Assembly (NCBI RefSeq): GCF_035582795.1
Contig: NC_134365.1
Span: 128,255,577-128,319,576, forward strand
Direction: 5' to 3'
DNA length: 64,000 bases
DNA from: Mycteria americana
Lineage: Eukaryota > Chordata > Aves > Ciconiiformes > Ciconiidae
Below are positions 31,061 through 42,394 of the stretch, one piece after another. Made by a program: the position numbers and the translations under genes. Position 1 is the first letter of the stretch; the number at the start of each line of letters is the position of its first letter. A model generated the notes under the pieces. That model did not search any database. It saw nothing but the letters and a program-made list of their open reading frames with translations, and had not been told where the DNA came from.

Positions 31061-34000
31061 GCACCTGCCCTTCTGTCCCCTTTTCTATTGCATCCCTGTT
31101 CAAAATCTCTTTCCTACTTTTCCCCCTGCCTGTGATCTCTCTTTCAGTGCTGGGATGTCAAAGCCCATTTCTAATTAGCAGCTCACGATCACAGTCTGGG
31201 AAAGGACCTGCAGAGATCAATTAGCCCACCTGCGTGCTTCCAAATAGGATCCACTAGAACTGCCTCACTCCTGACACACCTTTACATCACCACTTCCACC
31301 ACCAGAAATGTGAGGTGCCTCACAGCCTGCTGTAGCTGTGCTTTAGTAGCTCACGACCAAGACTGTGCTGTGCGGAGTCCATGTAAAAACGCATGAGAGG
31401 AGAGGTCTGCTCAGATGGTGTTAGTGGACTGGGCCAGGCATCGGGGAGTGAGTGAGATCTGTGTGGGTCTGTGTGTATTGCCTTTTGCAGCAGTCCCTGG
31501 ACTGATTCTGGCAATCTCCTGTGCTTTTGTTTGGGAAGAGACCTTGTTCTGCTCCCCAAGGGATGCTGGCGCAGCATGCAGGGTGGTGGGCAGTGGTAAG
31601 GGCGAGGCAGGTTTTCCTCAGGTGTCTGTTGGGGCACATTTTCATTCATTAGGCTACATGCAGGACTTCTGTAGACACTGGGGGGTCTGTGAACTTTTTC
31701 TAAAAGACCTGTAAGAGCTGAGGAAGAAAACAAGCCCACTGTCAGTACATGTAAGTTTACGTTTTGTATTAAATGTTAATTTACCATTCAAAGATCAGCA
31801 CTTCCACAGGGAAATATTTTAGGTGATAAAAAGTCAGGAACAAGAATGAAAGTCAGTGGTATGAAACTTAGGTAAAATATCAGCACAGCGTCGATTTGCT
31901 GGCCACCATGGCCTACAATCTCCAGACAACAGCTTTTTTTTTCTCTTTTAACTAAAAATGCCACTTCTTCACTGTTTCCCTCAGGATCCCAGCTCCCACT
32001 TATATGCCCCACTGCTGACTTTTGCAGCTATGTGCTCCCTGATGGATCTGAGCATCTAGCAGACTTGACTCATCACAAGCCTTCTGGTGTTAGAGGCAAG
32101 CTGCCTTGTGCTCGGATTTCCCTTTTGCTCCACATCTATCACCTGCCTTTCATCTTTGACTTTGAAAAACAATCTTTGAAAATGAGTCTGTCTTTTTACT
32201 GCATTTGCACAGTGGCTAGAGTTGGATCCATGACTTGACTGCCTGCATGTTATGATATTATACAGGGAGGCAGCCTGGGAGCATGCACATGCACACAAAA
32301 GCCATCACTTCACAGAAGGGTCTGTAATCCCAGGTCTAAGCTACGTGTGCACCATGCCCTGATATAGCTTTACCTGTTGGCTGGGTGTCTTAGTGTCTGT
32401 GTTGCAGCAGTAGAAGAAATGGCATCAATATAACTACACAGCCATAGAATTATTCCAGTATCCCTGTTCACGCCCAGGAACAGCTCCCCAGGTATGAACA
32501 CCATAGTGCCTACACCCTAACTACACAGGTCTATGTTATCTTACATTGCTGCAGTTTGTCTTATAAAATACAAATGAGTGCTGCGATAGCTTTTTGCTGA
32601 TTTTTCTCTCTCCCAGTCCTCAGCATGGGGGTGGCAGGGTGACCCAGTTCAGTTAGCAGATGCCTGTCCACGACCAGACACCTGACAGATACAGCCTCTG
32701 GCTCAGTCCTGTTTGTAGCGAGGATTTTTAGTTTTCAGTAATATCAGTACAGAAAACACTGGATGGAATTATGTCATGTTTCATGCACGTGTCTAAGATA
32801 ACATGACACAATGAACTGTGGCACCAAGGAATAGGCTTTTGCTTAAAGCTTTTGCTTAAAAATTATCCTTCAGCTAGATTACTAAAATGTGGTTCATCCC
32901 TGTGCCAAGACTCAGCAGGAAGCCTATATGCTGCTAAATCATACTTAAACTGCCTCTTAATATAGAATTACACTGCTCCAGCCACACAATCACTAGCTTT
33001 ATATGCTTCCCTGTGCTCATTTGTCATGATAAAGCTTTTTTACTTCTGGATTTGCCCTGATAACTTGGACAGTTGTCTGAGGGTAGCTTGCAAAGCCCCA
33101 CCTGGCTTAAGCTACACTCAAGAGAAGCTCAGAGGCATCCATCCATCTCTTTGGAAAACTTAATGAAGACAAAAATGACACACAACCTGGGCTTTGAACT
33201 GGGATGACTTTCTTCCAGGCTGAATTACCACTGGATTAATAGCTACTGAAGCCTCCTGTTGCAAGACTGTTTACAGCACTTTATACATACACACATACCT
33301 CCCTCTTGTAATACATTTTTAGCACTGCTAGAGAAGCCACTATTAAAAATGGAATTAAAATGAGTGGATTAGATGGGGGAGTACAATTTCCACAATATTA
33401 TTTATTCATTCTCTTTCTTGCTTTTATGACCTTATAATGTAAGTTTTGATGTCTTAATGATATTTTGCTTTCCGTTGATTCCAATGATTTCCATTGCTCA
33501 GGCTTTCATGGGAGTAGCAACAGGCTGGAGACACCTCAGTTCTTTCTCAGTTGGGCTTAGAGATCCCGCTCTTGCATAGTTTTCTGCTAAAGCTAAAGGA
33601 GCTGTGTCCACCTTGATCAAAACCAGAGCTTTTGACTGCTAATTACAGTGACCTACGACACTTTCTTTTGTATTCTGGGACACCACCCCACCTTACTGAG
33701 ACTTTTGCTACCTGGCGGGGAGGGTCTGCCAAATCATACTCCAATCCTTTGCCAATGTTTTTTTCCATACAAATATGCCCTTACACATGCTAACATTGCA
33801 TTTAGTTTTCTAGTACACTGGAATTTCTTGTGAATGAGTGATATGCTCAAGACCATAGACAGTTTGTGTTTTTTAATTTTAGATCTCCCATTAGTAAATC
33901 TTCCGTCTCCCTTGCCAATTTTTTTTTTCTTTTTCTTGCTTTAAGAGACAACTGCTCATTTGCTGTTATACCCTGGAAAGAACAGTGATGTATGGTTTAT

Positions 34001-35495
34001 TAAGATAGCAGCTCAAACACATAAGCCCTTGATTGCTGTAGGACAAGTGATTTATAGGTGTTCACTAATGGATTCCTGCTTGGGGCCCTTGGGGGCTTCC
34101 ATTTCATTTTGCACCAACGGTGGATTATGCTGAAGAGTCAGGTGTAATTGGCAGTTGAGTCATTTGATAAGCTAATGGTACCACACTCTTTAGCCTTCCC
34201 TGAATTCGCCTTACCATCAATCTTTACGGCACAACATCAACATCATTACTGAGTTCATATTTCATGACGAGGCAGAAGTAATTTTTCACTTACTACATTC
34301 CTTGCCTGTTCCCACCTGATAACCTGTCTCCCCTGCGATGTTTTCACTTTCCTCTTACTGTAGTTTGGTTCATTTCTGATGTACACAGCCAAATCACCAC
34401 GAACAAGACTTAGCACGTGCAATACCTTAGGTTTCTCCAATCTATTATATTTTATCTTCTGTAAAGAACAGACACTGATTTTTCAGGGCATCACATCTTG
34501 TCAGCTGGTGAAGAAAACATGATCCAAGCAGGAACCAGCCAGCTACCACACGGTGTTACAAACTCTCTGATATATTGCACAGGTCATTGTTTTTCTTTAC
34601 ATGCATAAGGAAAGTGGAATCAGCTAAGCAAACTGCATGTATTATGTCAGTGGTAGTATGTCTGTTCTGACCATTAGCATGGAAATTACCTATTTGTGCT
34701 GAGATGCAGAATCAAAACTAACGTGTGTACTGCAACACAATGTGTATAATTAAGACTACGCTGGTATTAAACCAGACAAACAAAGATAGATAAATTTTTA
34801 AAAAATTAGGCTATGTCGAGGCCAGGGAGACCCTCTCAGTTTCTGAGGCTGGGTACAGTGCCTGGCTGTACCTGGACTCCTTACTGGGGCTTGCACCATG
34901 CACCTTAGAGAACACCAGAGGATAAATCTAGGTGCACATTTCTGAGTTGCCCCATACTTTTCTGTAGGTTTGCAAAGACATTTTATTATTTTCATAAAAT
35001 ATTTATTTTTCTCATGTTTGGTCTTTTTTCTCCTTGTTGCTTAAAAAATAAGAGGAGGAGGGGAAGCCCACAATAATCCACAAATGCAATGGAAAAAAAT
35101 GTTTAAGAAACACCTAATTACTCTGCGGTTGTGAGGCTCCCTTGCTTTCCTTGTAGGTCCAAAGTTGATGCTACTCGTTTTTGAAAATACCCTTTCCATT
35201 CTAATTTTTTTTTAATGACACCTGCATATTTTTGAGTTACTGTACTGCCCACTGTTACTAACATTTGCAATGTGGCAATGAACAGCTGACACACTCCATG
35301 AGTTCAGCCCTTTTCATGGCCGTGCAACTTTGGCTCTAAAGAGCAGCCCTACTGGAAAAACGCAGCTGAGTGTTTCACTGTGCCTTGTTTCTCCAGTTCT
35401 ATTTAAAATGACCACCATGAAGCAGCAGAGAGGAAGGAGAAGCAGCTAGGACATGTATTCTGAAGAACATAATTGGTGTTCTGAGGGCCACCAAC
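31061..35495. other. Intergenic between CYBB and XK, no gene seen
   Basis: AT-rich sequence with many stops in every frame. I find no splice-supported exon and no mobile element that I can name. A CR1-like phrase near 31195-31235 is too short to call. Confidence 0.45.
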
Positions 35496-35578
35496 TGCAA
35501 AACCAAAGCAATTGCAAGCACCTCTCTTTTCTTTTTCTGCTAACAGAAAAGAGAGGTGCTTGCAATTGCTTTGTTGCA
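35496..35578. repeat. Perfect 29-bp inverted repeat (hairpin)
   Basis: The arm 35504-35532 is the exact reverse complement of 35545-35573, with a 12-base loop (35533-35544). A further five pairs (496-500 with 574-578) continue outside a three-base bulge. Either strand would fold into a long hairpin. No terminal-inverted-repeat transposon ends are obvious beyond it. Confidence 0.95.
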
Positions 35579-38500
35579 ATTCAGCTGTTCTTGCAACACA
35601 GATTTACAAGAACTGCAAACCCATGCATAAAGACAATGAAATGCAACACTGGTACCTTGTCTGTAAGGTGCTGTGCTGCTGTTTTGATATTTAGCTCCCA
35701 CTCTAGAAGCCAGATATGAATTAATCTTCACCTTGACTACCTCTGGCATTGCTCTCCATCTGAATCCATCCCTGATCATTTTCCTGAAGGTAGCTGTGGC
35801 TGATTAAAGCTCCGTACTGACAGAGCACATTAATCAGATGAAAAGAATAGCTGATGAAAGAAATTTCAGAAGTTAGTCTCTGTAACATTTATTCACTGTC
35901 ACTTTGTTTGCTCTGTCAAAATAGAAACTTAAACAATTATGAACGTGAAGGCACAGAACATGTGTTTTAAGACAGGCCGTTTCTAGTTAATTAAATCAGG
36001 TCTCACCTTCAGGGCCAAAAAGTTACAGCTGTGCTGTCATTCCAGGAGAATCTGGGTAAGCAACATCCAACTAATTAGCATCTATCCCCTGCTTAGATGT
36101 GTTTACCCATTAAAGGCTTCTGGTCACAGACTAACTTTACACACAGCAGCATTCACATCTGAATTTCACACCTGAAACACGAGATTTTCATACCTGAATA
36201 CAGACACTCATAATTTCCGTAAAACTTAAGTTCAGTGCCAAGAGATTTTCCTTATAACTGTGAGAAATACAGAAAAGGACAAAACTGTTCTTTTTTTCCA
36301 GGATATAAAGTTGTCATTCATTCAAGGGAGAGATTCAGTAAACTTGCATTTTGAAGCACTTACCTTTCATTTTTACTTTAGTCTTGGGGTGAACCCAAGA
36401 GATCTAACAGTTTTATTATACTTATTTTTCTTGGTCAGTAAGAAATTACATAATCCTTAACACTTCTTAGTTTTCAAGTCTTCTGTCTCCAGTGAATCAA
36501 ACTTCCCATCTCTGCCAAATTACTATATATTCATGTTTCTGTGACTATTCCTGAGTGATGATTTTAAAATACAGGATTATAAATAACCACTATGACGTTT
36601 GGCTTGCAAATATCTCCATTCAAAATACTGTTTTCTTTGGTACATAAGCCCTTCAAATAAGAGAAAGTAACAGAAAATGATTTATTGTTTTAGACTAGAT
36701 ATTATCAGCTGCTATGGGGAAAAAAAAAATCTAGGAACTACTGGAGAATTAAAAAAAAAATCCCCCCATTTTTGAAGTTTTTCTTAAATTAGATTACAGT
36801 GTACCAACCCCAAGTATTCACCAATTCTGAGTCAGGCTGCAAGTGTCACCAGATTGGCTTGCAAATAATATTTTTTTTTCTTTTAAAGAAGGGTTCATTT
36901 TAGTTGTCAGACATTTTTCAAGTCTAACAAAACCCTGTCTTTCATTAGAATCTTACTTTAAAGAAGTTGTTCTGCAATCAATGGAACAGCAACAAAGTAT
37001 AATTTCCTATAGAGACCATACCGCATCCTTTGAACTGAAGTGATTCCTATTACCTCCCATGACTTTGTGATGTCCTCCTCCTCTTTTCCTCTGCATCTGT
37101 TCATCCCCACAACTTCTCGTCCTCTTTCACACTCCGGGCAAGAGGTAGCAGGTATGCAGATCGTTGAGATACACAGGTTTATCACACCTAAAGCATGCTG
37201 ACTGCTTGGCTTGCTAAGTGGTCAGCAAGAAGGTCAAAGCAGATAGCTCATGCTGAAACCTTTCTTATCAGTAGAATCATTTTATCAATTCCCATCTTTT
37301 CCTCCTGGAAGTTGATAGTCTTCACAAAGCTTGTATAAACCTGTTTTTTTCCCTCAGATTTCGGCCCTCAGAAAAATTTAGTTATTCTAAAACAGAAACA
37401 CAGTGTGGTCACATAAGCTTCTTTTCTTTAAGAAACCATGTTGAAAACAAAAAGCAGAGATTCTCTCAAATCTGAAGGCAGATACTATCAAGAAACTTGT
37501 GAGAAAAATCCCAGAAGTTATCAACATTGTGTCTGAATCTGAAATTTTTCATTTAGGTTTTAATCTGCATTTGATTAAAAAAAAAAGCTGGATACTCATT
37601 TAAAAATCATCCCTCAAGACTAAAAATATTATCTGTAAGAAAGGATAAATTACTTTCTACATTTTAGGGAGTGCAGCTCTTACTACCAGATAGTGGTGTC
37701 CATCACCACCAGGACTTCTAAAATCCTTTCTCATTGTTCCTCATTGGAGTGATGTGCACACAGTACGACTTGTTACAATGTATCTATTTACACCTCTATT
37801 TATAAAATACACATGTATATTTTATATATATATATATATACATTTACAAACACTTAAACATGTTACAAAGTTTTTATGCATTCATGTACCTCCACAATAG
37901 CCCTCAGCATGGATTTTGTTGGCTATTCCCAAGGTCAGAGATAAGCAGGTAGTAAATCCAGATGAGCATGAAACAAGTGTGCAGTAAAAACTTACCAGAT
38001 CCTTTTTAAGGTAATGATTTCTTTCCAATTCCCAATGTAAACCAACTAAATATTCTCATCTTAACAATAAATAACCTATACTGATATCGTTTCGTATAAC
38101 ACTGGTCTCTTAAACTGCCTGCCTCCTACAAAATTTTCTGCTGAGACCCCAACCAGCTACACAGAATTGGAAGCACCACTGGTTGGAGGTAAGGAACTCC
38201 CAAATCAATCACAGATTATTCTTCTGTCAGGTCTGCCTGAAGACATTTCTTCTACTGTCTGGTAACAGACGACAGCATGCTATATAACCTTTACCTTGGA
38301 TTTCTGACAGCAGCGGACTAAGAACTGATACCAACACAATTTCAGGGAGTGTTTCAACATTTTAATTTATGTTGCTTTACAAGTATAAAAGAAAACCTAT
38401 GTATCAGATCTTACATACTCTTATACAGGTGAATAATCCTCATTGAGCAAACCTTTGCGTGACTCTGGACTACTCAAGTGAGTACAGTTTTTAACGGTAG

Positions 38501-38992
38501 CCCTATACCCTCCTGTTGAAGACATTCATAGAGGAGAGTAAAACTACAGTAAACTTGCAGCAAGAGACCAGTCATTCATACACATACATCCTTTGTAGTT
38601 AATACTATGCCCCTCTCAGTGCAGCCACTGGCTGTATTGATAACAACACTGTCTAAACTGTCATTATCCTGGGAAAAACTGCCTCTCCTAGCATTATAGC
38701 ACACTTCAGAAAAATAAGCTTGTCCTTTAAAACACTAGTCTTAACAGAGCATCTTTGCCTCTATGACTCCCTTTCACACCTTCTTTCTACCAGCAATGCC
38801 AGCACAGCTAGCTCGAAACATACATACAGCAGCAATACTGTTCGTTAATGGGCACTCCACGCTGTGGTGACATGAGGCACCGCAAAAACAACGGCCCTCA
38901 TGTTGATGGAGTGTTTAAACCGTATTTGGTTAGTCTGCACAACTGAGGCAAAACCATGACAGTAGTATAACCCATACAAATCTTCCTTTGCT
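35579..38992. other. Intergenic, possible distal XK 3' UTR
   Basis: AT-rich, with a TA repeat at 37823-37840. No gene is recognised. The human XK 3' UTR is several kilobases long, so part of this stretch could be transcribed, but the sequence does not show it. Confidence 0.4.
37823..37840. repeat. TA dinucleotide repeat
   Basis: Nine uninterrupted TA units. Confidence 0.8.
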
Positions 38993-39014
38993 CCCCCCCC
39001 CCCCCCCCCCCCCC
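38993..39014. repeat. Poly-C homopolymer of 22 bases
   Basis: An uninterrupted run of cytosines in AT-rich surroundings. Its length is uncertain, because such runs are commonly misread or mark a patched assembly join. Confidence 0.85.
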
Positions 39015-39659
39015 TCATAACAGTGATTTAAATATTCAGTTCCCTATGCATGCACTTCAGGAGACTGGTATAAAAATAGGAAGTAATATGGCACACTCTC
39101 TAAAAATATGCATATACAGTAGTCTTCATCATCGATATGTGAGGTTAAATGGTACTATGTATACATACTGGACTCCTGGCTGCGTAAACTCTTCTACTGT
39201 TGACTTCACTGTAGCACAGGCGTTTCACTGGCTGAGGTTTGTGAAGCTTCTACTGTTTCCAAGTGGCAAAATCACAACTGCACCATCACTTACAGTGTCC
39301 AAAGTCTGCTTTAAGGATTTGAGAGCTCTCTTTTTAGATATGAAGTACTTCTACATATGAAGCCACTTTTTTTTTTTTTTTCCCAAAGACTAACATTTCA
39401 GACCTAGGTACCTCTGTAGATAGGCAACAACCATAATTCCCTGATTATTGATGAGTATCCAACTATAAAGTCAGATACTTAGTTTTAGTTAAGAACACCT
39501 GAAAATTTGGCCCTGTGTGTTGAACTCTGCAGGTTTGGAAGCAAGGGTTACATTCTCACTTGCTCCTTTAACTCACTTCTGGGGAAAAAAAAAAATCTGA
39601 AATACTCTTCTACATCTAGAAAAGTACAGAGAAATACCATACTGTACTTCTACATACAG

Positions 39660-39708
39660 ATGCATACAGTGACTCCTACATACAGTGACTCCTCTTCAAG
39701 GAGTCACT
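39660..39708. repeat. Direct repeats ending in a 10-bp hairpin
   Basis: TACAGTGACTCCT occurs twice in tandem-like order (39665-39677 and 39681-39693). The second copy pairs with AGGAGTCACT at 39699-39708 across a five-base loop. Confidence 0.8.
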
Positions 39709-40321
39709 TCACTATTCTATGCTCCTCAGAGAGAGAAATTAGAACTCGGATGTTTGGTGCATTCCCCAGATACGTGAGGTACATTCCTATGGCAAGCTCA
39801 GGCCAAAAATTCCCATTACCACCCACCAATAATTTAATGAGATCTACATACACATACCACACACAGACACATATTAAGCAAAATAAGAACCATAACTCCA
39901 TTATAAAACTGAAGTATGAAGACATTAATTTACAGTGCAATAAAGAAAAAAATAAAACCAGCTTAGCTCTTTGCAGCATTGCATGTGACATATTTCATTA
40001 TAAATGACCTCAGACCCAAGCTTGAGATGCTTCTAATACAATGATGCTGATGTCATCCCTACTGAAGAACTTCACATCCTCCATGATGATAGGATGGTAG
40101 CTAAGCTTAGGATACTAGGAGATGCTTCAGGTCATGAATTATTTGTTTCCACTAGCAGCCATAATGTGTAATACTCAAAAGAAATGCAAGGTGCTAAGCA
40201 AACAAAGTGCAAAAAGTTTTCACTTCATTTTTGAAAATAGTTGGTTTTGTGTATTTCCACTAAATTCTTGGGTGTTCATCTGCTAAAGCTTTCTCAGCAA
40301 CTTGCAAAATACAGAAACACT

Positions 40322-40327
40322 TTTATT
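40322..40327 (-). terminator. XK: Candidate polyadenylation signal for XK
   Basis: AATAAA on the minus strand, about 1.2 kb after the XK stop codon and followed by T-rich and GT-containing sequence. Longer 3' ends are possible. Confidence 0.35.
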
Positions 40328-41570
40328 TGTGGTGATATAGTGCATAGAAGAAAAAGTCAACAACTTCCATTTCCTCTTTTGGATTTCAAGCTGTGATACT
40401 TCTGAGGTAAAGAAGTCAGAAGGTTTTGAACTACTGATATTAAACTAACCATAACATATCACAGCCTCAAAAAGAAGGACTCGGTGTCTTCTGTCCCCAT
40501 AGAACAAGTCACTGAGTTGCCTGCTTGGTGTACTACCAACCCCCTGAAAATCAGGGTAGTGGTTGTCTCAACTTCAGCCATCTAAAAGGGAGACATATAG
40601 TTAAAACTAATTGTCAAGGCATCTGGTTAACACTGAGTAATAGGTCTCCAGAGAATGATTCATATTCCCTGCCTCAGAGGACATTTTAAAAGATGGGTTG
40701 AATTACTCCCTGGAGATGTGCTCTGGAGAGCACCTACATGACTAGTTCACACTATCTGCCCAACTTTTAGATATTTAAAGTTATATAAAGTAAGCGCCAC
40801 CCTAATACCAGAACATCACAAACAAAGTATTAGATAAATGATAATGTCAGAAAAATTAGCTATTCCAGAACATCACAATTAATGTGTTTTAAATTGAATT
40901 CCCTTACTAACAAACAGCAAATATGAAGAGTAAAACAGTGCAAAGCCAATAACCCCTCTGTCCATTCTCAGTAACAGTCACATTTCGGTATTAGTGCTGG
41001 CTAATTGGCTGTTTCTTGGCAACCTAGACTACAGTGCATTGTAGAAGTCCAATTCTTATACCACAGAGAGAAGTATGATCTTATTACACTGATTAGAGTG
41101 TAAAAAAGTCTGCAATTTGATCAAAGCAGACCACAGCTACAGTCAATATACAATCAAGGACTATGCTCTGTTTCCATGCTAGGGTTGGCATGCCATAATG
41201 ACATCCTATCTGAAATAAAATGCATTTCCTTCCATCCTCAGAATTCCTGAGTAAGGTGAGCATCGGGCCAGTTTTTGAAGGATGTCTCCTATAATGATTT
41301 CAAAATAAGCACGTGATAATAAACCTGTGTGCAAAAACCTCTGAAACAGAAGTCTACAAACAATGATTGCTCTCTATGTCCATACACAAACACACAGAGA
41401 TACACATACTCATACACTAAGTTGTCCACAAAGGTAGGCTTGTCAGCTGTCATGCAGTGCTACACCTGCAATAAAGAAATCCCATCCGCAAGACACAATA
41501 TCCGTGATACACAATGTTCCCAGCAGGTGATCTGCCACTTTCCAAAGGCACCTACTTGCTTCCAGTTTTA
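40328..41570 (-). other. XK: Probable XK 3' untranslated region
   Basis: This sequence follows the XK stop codon in the same terminal exon. It has no coding features. Its length is inferred from the candidate poly(A) signal only. Confidence 0.5.
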
Positions 41571-42394
41571 CTAGGCATTGGAAGAAACACTTTGATGAGG
41601 ATTTGCCTTTTGAGAATCTATTGTCTTGCTACTGCTCCATGCTTCATCAGTATTTTCAGATTTCACCTCTGCCTTATCCATCAGTACGGTGGATTTGGGA
41701 GGCTTGCAAATAAAGCAGAGGAACTTGAAACAGGACAGCAAACCTTCAGAAATGCTGGATGAGAAAAGCTTTTTGCACGGGTGGCAGAACTGGTAGAACA
41801 CCAACATGAAGAGGACAGCCATGCAGTAACCTATCAGGAGCTGCAAGACCAACAACGGGGCGCAGACATACAGGTAGACATCGGTTTTATAGATGTACCA
41901 CATCAGCAGGAGGAATGCATTCTCAATGAATCGCAGCATGTAATACACAGTCAGTCGGTACCAATTTTGGGATTTGTTAATTAAGTCAGGATCATTGAGC
42001 TTCACCTGCACTGCTGACCAGCAGAACATGTTAATGCCAGCATACAAGAAGGTGAGAAGACACAAGACGATGGTAGTGCCAACCCTGCTCAATGCCTTCT
42101 CTATGTTCTCGGGAAACGGGGACTTGCTTTGCCAGAAGAGAATCCATGGGTAGAAGAAAAAAACAAAGAAATTCACTAGCACAACGGGGAGAGTCCAGAT
42201 TTGAAGGACTGAACTGAAAAGGACCAACACCGTAACCCGTGTAGCAATCTCAAAGCTTCTCCACATGAATATGCAGAGGTAGGCGGCTGGTTTCACGCTG
42301 ACATCATAATCATCATACTTAATCTTAATAGCCAGGATGTTGCAACGTAAGGCGCCATATACAATTGACAGGAGAGAAAGGACCATAAAAATAC
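41571..42394 (-). CDS. XK: XK coding exon 3 (residues 170-443 and stop)
   Basis: Eight hundred and twenty-four bases from acceptor TTGTAG to the stop at 41571-41573. It holds the remaining membrane segments, [15 protein letters not shown], Cys347 (codon at 41864-41862) and the cytosolic tail ending QSVSSNA. A cysteine at 373 precedes the conserved HPC at 374-376. Confidence 0.97.

Noticed and set aside
30742-31224. 160-codon plus-strand open frame over the CpG-dense patch
   Set aside because: All three plus frames are open there because of GC content. The composition is low-complexity and no domain is visible.
31195-31235. CR1-like phrase GGACCTGCAGAGATCAATTAG
   Set aside because: It is too short, with no supporting flanking match or terminal repeat.
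39507-40007. 166-codon open frame on the plus strand
   Set aside because: It overlaps low-complexity A-rich and repeat sequence near the XK 3' end and shows no family motif.
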